Made by a program: the position numbers and the translations under genes
Part shown: positions 1 to 7,790 of the stretch, piece after piece
Position numbering within the stretch: the stretch's first letter is position 1
Layout of the letters: each line of letters begins with the position of its first letter
The notes under the pieces: generated by a model
What the model was told of the DNA's origin: nothing
The model's database searches: none
What the model saw: the letters and a program-made list of their open reading frames with translations, nothing else
Assembly (NCBI RefSeq): GCF_900108025.1
Contig: NZ_FNUS01000007.1
Location: 124,001 to 188,000, forward strand
Direction of reading: 5' to 3'
DNA from: Halpernia humi
GTDB taxonomy: Bacteria; Bacteroidota; Bacteroidia; Flavobacteriales; Weeksellaceae
Length of the DNA: 64,000 nucleotides

Positions 1-1666
1 TATCACCCAAAAATCTTACTAATATTTTCTGAATATCAGAAATATTTGCAGTGCCTTTCCAGATGTAAGAATTTTCGTGATTTTGAATATAATCATCAAT
101 ATCTGCATAAATTTCCGCGTAATTTCTTTCCCGATAAGTAGAAATGGTATTAGTGGAAACGAGCAGAAATAAGAAAGCATTTATCAAAATACTCCAGAAA
201 AAAATCTGCGAAATGGACGATAAATAAGGAATATTAAAAAAACTGAAAAAACTGCTATTGTAGAAATTACTCAGTAGAAAATGTTCTGAAAAACTTGGCA
301 AAAACAAACTGAAAAAACAAATGGCAACGCCTGCAATAATCCCAGAAACTGAACCTGCATAAGTACCTCGTCGCCAGAAAATTGCACCAAAAAAAGCGGG
401 CGCTAATTGCGCAATGAGTACGAAAGAAAATAAACCGACACTGTATAAACTTTTACTTAAAATTAAATATTTATAAAAAATAAATGCGGAAATAATCAAT
501 AAAAAAATACTGATTTTTCTAATGTTCACAATGTTTTTGGTATTGTCTTTTTCTGAATGTACTTTAAATTTATTCAGCCAACCATAAGGAATGATAATGT
601 TGTTTGAAAGCATGATGGAAAGCGAAATACTTGAAATGATAATCATGGAAATACAAGCACTTAATCCACCAAAAAAAACCATCACTGAAATGGCAGTATT
701 TTCAAATTTTTGAGGAATTAAAATGGAATATAATTCTGGATTAACGTTTTTTCCAAAAAAGAGTACTTTTCCGCCCCAAGCAATCGGAAAAACGAAAAAA
801 TTAAAAATTAAAAGATAAAGCGGAAAAAGCCAAATGGCAGTTTTGAGGTGTTTTTCTTTCCTATTTTCTACAATTGCGGTGTGAAATTGTCTTGGTAAAA
901 GAAATATCGCAGACATTGAAAGCATAGACATTAGAAACCAATTAAAACCGCCTTCTAAACCATTAATCGTGTTTTTTGAGGCAAAATCTGGAAGTTTTTC
1001 TGCTTGTGTATAAATATCTCCAAAACCATTAAAAACGCCATAAACTACGAACAACCCAAGAATTACGAAAAATATTAATTTTAAGAAACTTTCTAGGGCT
1101 ACTGCAGAAATAATTCCCAATCTTTTTTCGGACGCATCTACATATTTTGTCCCGTAATAGGAAGAAAATAAGGCAATTATGAGCACTACATAAGTTGCAG
1201 AATCAAAAAATATATTGGAAGATTGATGGGTTTCTGTAATCAAATGGAAGGTTTCAGAAATCGCTTTGATTTGCAAACCGATGTACGGAATAATCGCAAT
1301 CATACAAACTATTGCGACCAAAGCACTTAGCGAACGGCTATTTCCGTAGCGTAAAGCAATAAAATCTGCAATACTACTGATTTTATTAACCCGAGAAATT
1401 TTGATGATTTTTGAATTAATAAAAATCCATGATGGAATAATGATGATGGGACCAATATAAATTGCCATATATTCTAAACCTTGGTTTGCGGCAACGCCAA
1501 TGCTTCCATAATACGTCCAAGCGGAACAATAAACCGCCAAAGAAAGAGCATAAACATAAGGATTATTCACCAGAAAATTACTCTTCCTTTTCTCCGCAAA
1601 ATGCGCGATGAAAAACAAAAGTCCCAAATAAATGATGACCAAAACGAAAAGCAGAGAACTATTCAT
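1..1666 (-). CDS. SSS-family symporter domain protein, probably the N-terminal part of a sensor histidine kinase (partial)
   Basis: The start codon at 1664-1666 is visible and the frame stays open to the window edge, giving about 555 residues. They form a multi-spanning sodium:solute symporter fold of roughly 13 hydrophobic segments. Near the N-terminus is the sequence SAWTYYGSIG, which resembles the CbrA-type sensors in which an SSS domain is fused to a histidine kinase. After the last membrane segment the chain becomes hydrophilic, with the motif STYRERNYAEIYADID, as in the linker that precedes the kinase region. A plain acetate/proline-type symporter is the alternative; the C-terminus is outside the window. 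Its start overlaps the stop of the upstream 64-residue protein by 8 nt, so it is the distal gene of the transporter operon. It probably senses or takes up a small carboxylate or amino acid; the substrate cannot be read from the sequence. Confidence 0.75.
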   Translation of the reverse strand, partial: MNSSLLFVLVIIYLGLLFFIAHFAEKRKSNFLVNNPYVYALSLAVYCSAWTYYGSIGVAANQGLEYMAIYIGPIIIIPSWIFINSKIIKISRVNKISSIADFIALRYGNSRSLSALVAIVCMIAIIPYIGLQIKAISETFHLITETHQSSNIFFDSATYVVLIIALFSSYYGTKYVDASEKRLGIISAVALESFLKLIFFVILGLFVVYGVFNGFGDIYTQAEKLPDFASKNTINGLEGGFNWFLMSMLSMSAIFLLPRQFHTAIVENRKEKHLKTAIWLFPLYLLIFNFFVFPIAWGGKVLFFGKNVNPELYSILIPQKFENTAISVMVFFGGLSACISMIIISSISLSIMLSNNIIIPYGWLNKFKVHSEKDNTKNIVNIRKISIFLLIISAFIFYKYLILSKSLYSVGLFSFVLIAQLAPAFFGAIFWRRGTYAGSVSGIIAGVAICFFSLFLPSFSEHFLLSNFYNSSFFSFFNIPYLSSISQIFFWSILINAFLFLLVSTNTISTYRERNYAEIYADIDDYIQNHENSYIWKGTANISDIQKILVRFLGD

Positions 1667-1853
1667 CGAACTTTTTAAATATTACAAATGAACTGATGGA
1701 AGATGCTAACCAAACCGTGAATAAATAGACATAAATCATCGGTAGTCCAATTATTTTCTGTGAACTATTAAACAAAAGCAAAACCGGCGCATTGCATAAC
1801 ACGAATAATGCGATGCTTAATATTACCAGTTTTTGTTGATGTCTTTTTTTCAT
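1659..1853 (-). CDS. small two-helix membrane protein
   Basis: A 64-residue protein with a basic N-terminus (MKKRHQQK) and two hydrophobic segments at about residues 9-29 and 36-58. It sits directly upstream of the SSS-domain gene and overlaps it by 8 nt, so the two are translationally coupled. The position recalls YjcH, the small membrane protein encoded just before the acetate permease ActP in enterobacteria. That comparison rests on gene order, size and topology only. It may be a partner or assembly factor of the SSS protein. I do not recognise a named family. Confidence 0.6.
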   Translation of the reverse strand: MKKRHQQKLVILSIALFVLCNAPVLLLFNSSQKIIGLPMIYVYLFTVWLASSISSFVIFKKFDE

Positions 1854-1915
1854 TTTTTTAATTAAATAAAAACAACGGGAAACGAATTTCCCGTTATTTA
1901 TAGAGATTTATAGTG

Positions 1916-2143
1916 TTAAATTTTTTCGTCAGAATATTCCCCCGACAAAGAATACCATCCAAAAGTTCCTAAACCTCCGACAATAATCGGCATCAAAACC
2001 GTGAGAATTATCCAGCCAAATACATTGTCGTCGGTTTTTTCTGACATTACTTTTGGAATTCCGAAAACGGTAAATCCATAATAAGCCACTACAAGCGCGA
2101 TGATTATCCAGAGAATTCCTAATATTTTTTTTATTGAATCCAT
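1916..2143 (-). CDS. small two-helix membrane protein, DUF6814-like
   Basis: A 75-residue protein with two hydrophobic stretches at about residues 6-28 and 43-66 and a short acidic tail (SGEYSDEKI). It lies between the MHS permease gene (58 nt upstream) and the 64-residue membrane protein (62 nt downstream), on the same strand. Small proteins of this kind occur beside MFS permeases in Bacteroidetes, and I tentatively link it to DUF6814. A role as accessory subunit of the permease is an inference from position. The start follows a short A-rich stretch and the reading frame is tightly bounded. Confidence 0.6.
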   Translation of the reverse strand: MDSIKKILGILWIIIALVVAYYGFTVFGIPKVMSEKTDDNVFGWIILTVLMPIIVGGLGTFGWYSLSGEYSDEKI

Positions 2144-2201
2144 TTTTTTGTTTTTTAAAGTTAGTGTAATTTGAAAAATAATTTAGTTAGACTCTGCAAT
2201 C

Positions 2202-3833
2202 TTATGAATCAGAATTTTCTACGATAATTTCTTCAACAATAGAATCTTCCGCCAAACTTTTATTTTTAGTTTTTAAATAAAGCGTACCAATCACGAGACA
2301 AACTCCAGCGACGACAATCGGGTACCAAAGTCCTTCCAAATACCATTCTGAATGTCCAGCATCTTTTCCAGAAGTTACCAAGTAAGTTGCTACAGCAGGA
2401 AGCAAGCCTCCGAAAACACCATTCCCAATATGATACGGCAATGACATGGAAGTATATCGGATTTTCAAAGGAAACATTTCTACCAAAAATGCCGCAATTG
2501 GTCCATAAACCATAGTTACAAAAACAACTTGAATAAAAATTAGAAAAATTAAAAACCATCGTGTATCAGGGTTTACAGTAATCTGTTCTTTGATGAGTGC
2601 TGCTTCTGGTTTGCCTTCTTTAATGATTGGCCCTGTTGCAGCCCAATGAACAATGCTGTCTTTTTTCATTAAAGTTCCATCCACAAATATTTTTTCTTGA
2701 TGAAAAGTAATCGTGCTATCTGTCGCAATTTTATCATGAACTTTTGCGGTTCTTTTTTCAGTTAAACCATTTTTTGCCAAAACTTTATCTTCAATTTTTA
2801 CAGAATTATACATGGCTTTGTAAATCGGTCGATAAGCCAATATTGCGATCAACATTCCAATCATCATGATTGGTTTTCTACCTACTTTATCAGATAGCCA
2901 ACCGAAAAAGACGAACAAAGGGGTTCCTATAAATAATGCTAAAGCCATCATTGTATCCACTTGCGCAGAGTCTATATTCATTACCTTTTGCAAGAAACTC
3001 ATCGCGTAGAATTGACCCGTGTACCAAATTACGCCTTGCCCCATAACGGCTCCAAATAAAGCCAACAAAACAAATTTGAAGTTAAATTTATTTCCAAAAC
3101 TTTCTTTTAAAGGATTTTTTGAAGTTTTGCCTTCTTTTTTGGCCTGTGCAAAAAGTGGTGATTCTTTCATATTTCTACGAATAACATAAGAAACGCCAAC
3201 CATTAAAATAGAAATCCAGAAAGGAACTCTCCATCCCCAACTATCAAATTCTTCTGCAGAAAGTGAGGTTTTTGTTACCAAAATTACAATCAAAGAAATA
3301 AATAATCCTGCAGTTGCCGTGGTTTGAATCCAAGACGTCCAATAACCTCTTCTGTGTGGTTGCGAATATTCTGCAACATAAGTTGCCGCTCCGCCATATT
3401 CTCCACCTAAAGCCAAACCTTGTAATAATCTTAAAATTAAAACTAAAATAGGTGCTGCATAACCAATACTATCATATCCCGGAATGCAACCGATGAGAAA
3501 AGTAGAGAAACCCATAATTAAAAGAGTCACCAAAAAAGTATATTTTCTACCAATAATATCTCCTAATCTGCCAAAAAATAAAGCACCAAAAGGACGCACA
3601 ACAAAACCTGCTGCAAAAGTTGCCAATGTGGATAAAAATGCAGCAGTTGGATTATCTGAAGGAAAAAATTTCGTTGCAAGAACCACGGCTAAACTTCCGA
3701 AAATATAGAAATCATACCATTCTATGAGGGTTCCCAGTGAGGAAGCCATAATGACGCCCCATATCGTTTTATTCTGCTTTTTTTCTGCAACATAAGCATC
3801 GTGCTCTTGTTGAGAGTTAAATGTTTTAGACAT
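2202..3833 (-). CDS. MFS transporter of the metabolite:H+ symporter (MHS) family
   Basis: A 543-residue inner-membrane permease. The motif GTLIEWYDFYIFGSLA near residues 34-49 and the loop GRLGDIIGRKYTF (about 87-99) are signatures of MHS-type proton symporters such as those for dicarboxylates, citrate or proline/betaine. A second GxxSDKVGRK loop lies in the C-terminal half. Twelve membrane segments can be drawn. The protein is about 100 residues longer than usual family members. The extra length is a hydrophilic block at about residues 335-425, between C-terminal helices, containing TDSTITFHQEKIFVDG. By topology it should face the periplasm. The gene follows the channel gene by 41 nt and precedes two small membrane proteins, so outer- and inner-membrane transport appear co-transcribed. 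Substrate unknown; a small organic acid is the likeliest guess. Confidence 0.88.
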   Translation of the reverse strand: MSKTFNSQQEHDAYVAEKKQNKTIWGVIMASSLGTLIEWYDFYIFGSLAVVLATKFFPSDNPTAAFLSTLATFAAGFVVRPFGALFFGRLGDIIGRKYTFLVTLLIMGFSTFLIGCIPGYDSIGYAAPILVLILRLLQGLALGGEYGGAATYVAEYSQPHRRGYWTSWIQTTATAGLFISLIVILVTKTSLSAEEFDSWGWRVPFWISILMVGVSYVIRRNMKESPLFAQAKKEGKTSKNPLKESFGNKFNFKFVLLALFGAVMGQGVIWYTGQFYAMSFLQKVMNIDSAQVDTMMALALFIGTPLFVFFGWLSDKVGRKPIMMIGMLIAILAYRPIYKAMYNSVKIEDKVLAKNGLTEKRTAKVHDKIATDSTITFHQEKIFVDGTLMKKDSIVHWAATGPIIKEGKPEAALIKEQITVNPDTRWFLIFLIFIQVVFVTMVYGPIAAFLVEMFPLKIRYTSMSLPYHIGNGVFGGLLPAVATYLVTSGKDAGHSEWYLEGLWYPIVVAGVCLVIGTLYLKTKNKSLAEDSIVEEIIVENSDS

Positions 3834-3874
3834 AATTATTTTGTTTTTTTGTTTTTAATGAGAATCTGAAAACT

Positions 3875-5194
3875 TTAAAATGAATACATTACTCTTACCA
3901 TTCCACGGAAATTTCCCACTTCTAGCATATTATTTTGTGCTTTTCCTTCTGCATTGATGTCGCCCCATTTCGCGGTGGTATATTCTATTTCTGGGGAAAT
4001 ATTGAATTTATTTTGTTTAAAATCTACTCTTGCAGAAGCGCGCCAAACTTGGTCTAAAATTCTTGCTCCAGAAATTCCTCTTACATACAGATTTTTGTAA
4101 CCTGCATTTACACCAGAATTTTTAGTATATCCAAAGAAAACGCCGGGTGCAATTTTAGGATTTGCACTCGCAACATCGATCCACATAGAAGAAGTTTTTG
4201 TAGGCCGATAAGATTCTTGTCCGTTCGGTTCAGTATAACCTGCAAATCCACCAATCATTACCAAATGATAAAGATTTCCACCCGTGATTCCGTATGCTTT
4301 TGCAATAATTTTGTCATTGGCATATTTAAAATATCCAAAGTAGGTTTCAGAATTCAATTTTTCGTTGGAAACTAAACCAGCCGACTCAATCACCGGTTTT
4401 AGAGATTGATATTCTGCACCAAATCCCGTAGTAATTGTTTTTGTTTTGTATTGCAATTGCCCATGAAAAGTAGGCGTTACAGAATTAAAAGTGGCACTAT
4501 TTAATGTTGCTCCCGTCGCTGTTGCAGTTTGAAATTCTCGATCTTTGTAGGCAATTAAACTTAATGTTAACTCGGGTGTTAATTTTTGAGCAATTTTTAT
4601 TTGCCCCGCCCATCCGAAAGGATTGAATAAAATACCCGCATTAAAATTAGCAACTCCCGGATAAACTTCCGGAATAAAAGTAGGATACCAAGTTTGCCCA
4701 AAAGTAAGTGCTGTTTTTGGCCAAGTTAAAGTGGCTGTTGCGTGACGAAGTCTTAATAAACCAGTGCTTCCACTTCCAGCGGAAGATTTGTTGAGTTCGG
4801 TATTTCCAAAAAAATCTGCCTCAATATTTCCGGTGGCTTTAGCGCCCCAAACATCCGGTCCTTTAAATTTTACACCAATTCTAGTTGTGATGGCGAGAAA
4901 GTTGCTTGCACTGGCCGCGTTTATGTCTTTTCCATTCGCATCTAACTTTTCATCTAGCGGATACAAATTCAAATTATATTCTCTGGCATAAGCAGATTGG
5001 CGAGAATCAAAACTATATTCAGTACGAACCCAACCATATAAAGCGGCATCCCATTCTTTGGGCTTATTTTTTTCTGCTTCTAATGTTTCTATTCTTTTTA
5101 ATAAATCTGCGTTAGATTGCGTTTCTTGTGCATTTAGAATACTTGAAAAACATAAAAATGAAACAATTCCTAATGAAATAGCATTTTTCTTCAT
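3875..5194 (-). CDS. outer-membrane beta-barrel channel, DcaP-like porin
   Basis: A 439-residue exported protein. Residues 1-22 form a signal peptide ending near LNAQ. They are followed by a short charged coiled-coil-like stretch (SNADLLKRIETLEAEKNK) and then a barrel of alternating strands that ends in an aromatic residue (RGMVRVMYSF), as the outer-membrane assembly machinery requires. The short coiled coil before the barrel is the plan of DcaP-like trimeric porins. It is the first gene of the operon that continues with the MHS permease, so the pair should move one substrate across both membranes. Selectivity cannot be read from the sequence. Confidence 0.8.
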   Translation of the reverse strand: MKKNAISLGIVSFLCFSSILNAQETQSNADLLKRIETLEAEKNKPKEWDAALYGWVRTEYSFDSRQSAYAREYNLNLYPLDEKLDANGKDINAASASNFLAITTRIGVKFKGPDVWGAKATGNIEADFFGNTELNKSSAGSGSTGLLRLRHATATLTWPKTALTFGQTWYPTFIPEVYPGVANFNAGILFNPFGWAGQIKIAQKLTPELTLSLIAYKDREFQTATATGATLNSATFNSVTPTFHGQLQYKTKTITTGFGAEYQSLKPVIESAGLVSNEKLNSETYFGYFKYANDKIIAKAYGITGGNLYHLVMIGGFAGYTEPNGQESYRPTKTSSMWIDVASANPKIAPGVFFGYTKNSGVNAGYKNLYVRGISGARILDQVWRASARVDFKQNKFNISPEIEYTTAKWGDINAEGKAQNNMLEVGNFRGMVRVMYSF

Positions 5195-5373
5195 GGTTTA
5201 ATAAGTTTTAATTTGTTTTTTTATTGAAACGAAATTGAAACTAATATTTTAATTGAAGAAATTTAATATATATTTTTGTATTTTTAATATATACAAGAGA
5301 AAGTGTGAAATCTGCTATTTACAAAATTGATGTTCAGAAAAGAAATCAATTTAGAATAAAACCCCGCAAACTA
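5195..5373. other. intergenic region upstream of the channel/permease operon
   Basis: This 179-nt, very AT-rich stretch must hold the promoter of the minus-strand transport operon and the end of the zinc-ribbon/HTH gene, which is read in the same direction. I found no good TANNTTTG box on the minus strand. Runs such as TTTAATATATA near 5262-5295 could bind a regulator. It has no obvious strong terminator, so read-through from the upstream gene is possible. Confidence 0.4.
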
Positions 5374-5793
5374 TTACTTATCTTTGAATCTTTCCCATTT
5401 AATCATCATATATTTATCCCCAAATTCTGTAATAAGTAAGCCAGAACCTTTGATGTTTTTTTCATTAGCAATATATTCAAGCAGTTCATTTTGTTTAAAA
5501 ACTTTGTAAACGGGATGAAAATCTGAATGCGGCGGACGGGTAATGTTATATTTTTTAATCCAAGAACTTACCGTGTTATGAGAAACACCTATAATTCGTT
5601 CAATTTCACGATAACTCAAACCTTCCAAATAGAGTTGCAAACCTTTTGTAACAAAGTAATCATCAATTTTTTTTCCTAATTTTTTTACTGTGAAATAATA
5701 GTTGCAATCTTTGCATAAAAACCTTTGTCTTTCTTTTATAATTCCACTTTTCACAATATTTTTTTCATTACATTTTGGGCAAGAATTAGGCAT
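5374..5793 (-). CDS. IS1-type zinc ribbon plus helix-turn-helix protein (probable domesticated transposase-derived regulator)
   Basis: A 139-residue protein. Residues 5-33 hold a zinc ribbon (CPKC then CKDC, CxxC-x18-CxxC), as in InsA of IS1/IS1595-type elements. Residues 55-82 hold a helix-turn-helix (LSYREIERIIGVSHNTVSSW). The last 45 residues (YKVFKQNELLEYI, then GLLITEFGDKYMMIKW) form a compact unknown domain with no DDE catalytic triad. No inverted repeats or second transposase frame flank it, so it looks like a regulator rather than an active element. A TANNTTTG box on the minus strand at 5810-5817 gives it its own promoter. It is 179 nt upstream of the channel/permease operon in the same orientation, which suggests it regulates that operon. 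This target is inferred from position only. Confidence 0.7.
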   Translation of the reverse strand: MPNSCPKCNEKNIVKSGIIKERQRFLCKDCNYYFTVKKLGKKIDDYFVTKGLQLYLEGLSYREIERIIGVSHNTVSSWIKKYNITRPPHSDFHPVYKVFKQNELLEYIANEKNIKGSGLLITEFGDKYMMIKWERFKDK

Positions 5794-5809
5794 AACTATA
5801 TTTTTTTAG

Positions 5810-5817
5810 CAAATATA
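5810..5817 (-). promoter_or_regulatory. flavobacterial -7 box for the zinc-ribbon/HTH gene
   Basis: Reads TATATTTG on the minus strand, a match to the TANNTTTG -7 element of Bacteroidetes housekeeping promoters. It lies 17 nt before the start codon and implies a very short 5' leader. Confidence 0.55.
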
Positions 5818-5987
5818 TATTAAATTACCAACAATATAGAGATGAACTTAATATTATTTATAGAAAATCACTTTTAATATAAAATATAATTAAATAAACA
5901 CATAAAGAAGAAATATAATCTGTAAATATTAATATTTTTAGTGTTTATCACTAACATATTTTTTTATTTAGTAATTATTTAGTTCTA

Positions 5988-6022
5988 TTTTGTATTTATA
6001 AAGATTATTTATCTTACATTTG
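5988..6022 (+). promoter_or_regulatory. promoter of the arginine operon
   Basis: A -7 box TACATTTG at 6015-6022 is preceded by TTTTG at 5988-5992 with a 22-nt spacer, fitting the Bacteroidetes TTG/TANNTTTG promoter. The first start codon of the operon is 21 nt downstream. The upstream 170 nt (from 5818) is almost pure A/T and holds no gene. An ArgR-type operator could overlap here, but I could not identify one. Confidence 0.6.
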
Positions 6023-6043
6023 CTGCTTTAAAAGATAAATTAA

Positions 6044-6628
6044 ATGAAAATAGAAGTTTCCTCAGAAAAACATTTAAAATATGCAGAGGAAATCCGATTA
6101 GAAATGGAGGATTCTGCACTAAAAAGAGGAACAGGAATCGCAAAACGTTCCATTGAATATATAAGCGCTAAAATTTTAGAAGCAAAAGCCGTTGTGGCTA
6201 TTGATGAAGATGAAACCTGGATCGGCTTCTGCTACATAGAAACCTGGTCACATGAAAAGTTTGTGGCCAATTCAGGTTTAATTGTTTCTGCTAACTACAG
6301 AAATAAAGGCATCGCAACTTTAATCAAAAAGAAAATTTTTGAATTGTCCCGAGAACGATATCCAAATGCAAAAATATTCGGATTAACGACTGGTTTGCCG
6401 GTTATGAAAATCAATGCGGAAATGGGTTATAAACCGGTGATTTATTCAGAATTAACGCAAGACGAAGAGTTCTGGAACGGTTGCAAAAACTGCGTCAATT
6501 ATGAAATTTTAATGAGCAAAGAACGGAAAAACTGTCTTTGCACCGCAATGTTATATGTCCCAAAAATTGAAGAAAATAAAATTAGTAAAGAGAATAATGA
6601 TGAAGAAAAAAGTAGTATTAGCATTTAG
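6044..6628 (+). CDS. GNAT-family acyltransferase heading the arginine operon, candidate N-acylglutamate synthase
   Basis: A 194-residue GNAT fold. The acyl-CoA-binding motif A is near residues 86-107 (GLIVSANYRNKGIATLIKKK), with the R/Q-x-x-G-x-A core as RNKGIA. A Cys-rich stretch near 146-150 and 167-169 (CKNC and CLC) follows. Being first in an operon that otherwise contains argG, C, D, F', B, E and H but no ArgA or ArgJ, it is the obvious candidate for the first step, acylation of glutamate. The acyl donor may be succinyl-CoA rather than acetyl-CoA, given the transcarbamylase downstream. The function is inferred from fold and context. Its 3' end overlaps argG by 29 nt, implying translational coupling. 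Confidence 0.7.
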   Translation: MKIEVSSEKHLKYAEEIRLEMEDSALKRGTGIAKRSIEYISAKILEAKAVVAIDEDETWIGFCYIETWSHEKFVANSGLIVSANYRNKGIATLIKKKIFELSRERYPNAKIFGLTTGLPVMKINAEMGYKPVIYSELTQDEEFWNGCKNCVNYEILMSKERKNCLCTAMLYVPKIEENKISKENNDEEKSSISI

Positions 6629-7790
6629 TGGCGGTCTAGACACCTCGTATTGTGCAAAATATCTAAGTGAAAATTTGGGTTGCGAAGTTCACGCTTTAAC
6701 CATAAATACAGGTGGATTTTCTCAGGAAGATGCGACTGAATTAAAGTTAAAAGCAGAAAAATTAGGTGTTTTTTCTTATAAATTTATCGACGCAGTTCAC
6801 AACTATTACAACGATTGTGTAAAATATTTAATCTTCGGAAATGTCTTAAAAAACAACACTTATCCACTTTCTGTAAGTGCTGAAAGAACGGTTCAGGCAC
6901 AAAATATCGCAAAATATGCACTTGAAATTGGTGCAAATGCGATTGCGCACGGAAGCACGGGCGCAGGAAATGACCAAGTTCGTTTTGATCTAATTTTTCA
7001 GGTGATGTGTCCGAATATCGAAATTATCACACCAATCCGAGACTTGTCTCTTTCCAGAGAAGAAGAAATTTTATTTTTAAAAAATCACGGTTACGAAATG
7101 GATTTTGAAAAAGCAAAATATTCCATCAACAAAGGACTTTGGGGAACTTCCGTCGGCGGTAAAGAGACTTTAACTTCAAAAAATAATTTACCGGAAAACG
7201 CTTTTCCTTCTCAAGTTGAAAAAACCGAACCTTCAGATTTAGAAATTGAATTTAAAAACGGTGAAATTTTTTCCGTTAATGGCGAACAATTTTCTCATCC
7301 GGTTTCAGCCATTCAGAAAATTGAAAAACTCGCTTCTGTTTACGGAATTGGTCGCGACATTCACGTTGGCGATACGATTGTCGGCATAAAGGGACGTGTT
7401 GGTTTTGAAGCGGCTGCCGCGACAATCATTATCAAAGCGCATCATTTATTAGAGAAACACACGCTTTCGAAATACCAGCAAACCATTAAATCCCAATTGG
7501 CAGATTGGTACGGAAACTGGCTTCACGAAGCACTTTTCTTAGACCCAGTGATGAGAAATATTGAAACTTTTTTAGAAAATTCGCAAAAAACGGTTAATGG
7601 AAAAGTTTTTTTAACGCTTCATCCCTACCGTTTTGTTTTAAATGGAATTGAATCTGAAAATGATTTAATGTCTGCAAAATTCGGAAGTTACGGCGAAGCA
7701 AATCTTGCCTGGACTGGCGAAGATGTGAAAGGATTTACAAAAGTTTTGAGCAATTCATTGTCTATTTATCACCAAATCAATAAATCATGA
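6600..7790 (+). CDS. argG: argininosuccinate synthase
   Basis: Catalyses ATP-dependent condensation of citrulline and aspartate to argininosuccinate in the cytoplasm. The product is 396 residues, the usual size. The ATP-pyrophosphatase loop AFSGGLDTSY is at residues 7-16, GSTGAGNDQVRF follows in the middle, and the C-terminal helix used for tetramer assembly is present. I chose the ATG at 6600: it follows an AAAGAGA stretch and puts the conserved KKVVLAFSGG at the N-terminus. An in-frame upstream ATG at 6555 would add 15 non-conserved residues inside the GNAT gene. It overlaps the GNAT gene upstream, and its stop overlaps the argC start (ATGA). Confidence 0.96.
   Translation: MKKKVVLAFSGGLDTSYCAKYLSENLGCEVHALTINTGGFSQEDATELKLKAEKLGVFSYKFIDAVHNYYNDCVKYLIFGNVLKNNTYPLSVSAERTVQAQNIAKYALEIGANAIAHGSTGAGNDQVRFDLIFQVMCPNIEIITPIRDLSLSREEEILFLKNHGYEMDFEKAKYSINKGLWGTSVGGKETLTSKNNLPENAFPSQVEKTEPSDLEIEFKNGEIFSVNGEQFSHPVSAIQKIEKLASVYGIGRDIHVGDTIVGIKGRVGFEAAAATIIIKAHHLLEKHTLSKYQQTIKSQLADWYGNWLHEALFLDPVMRNIETFLENSQKTVNGKVFLTLHPYRFVLNGIESENDLMSAKFGSYGEANLAWTGEDVKGFTKVLSNSLSIYHQINKS

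Noticed and set aside
5374-5793. Active IS1-type insertion sequence
   Set aside because: No second frame, no DDE residues and no terminal inverted repeats or target duplication around it.
6555-6599. Longer argG start at 6555
   Set aside because: It would add 15 residues not seen in ArgG and lies inside the GNAT gene; the ATG at 6600 fits the family start.
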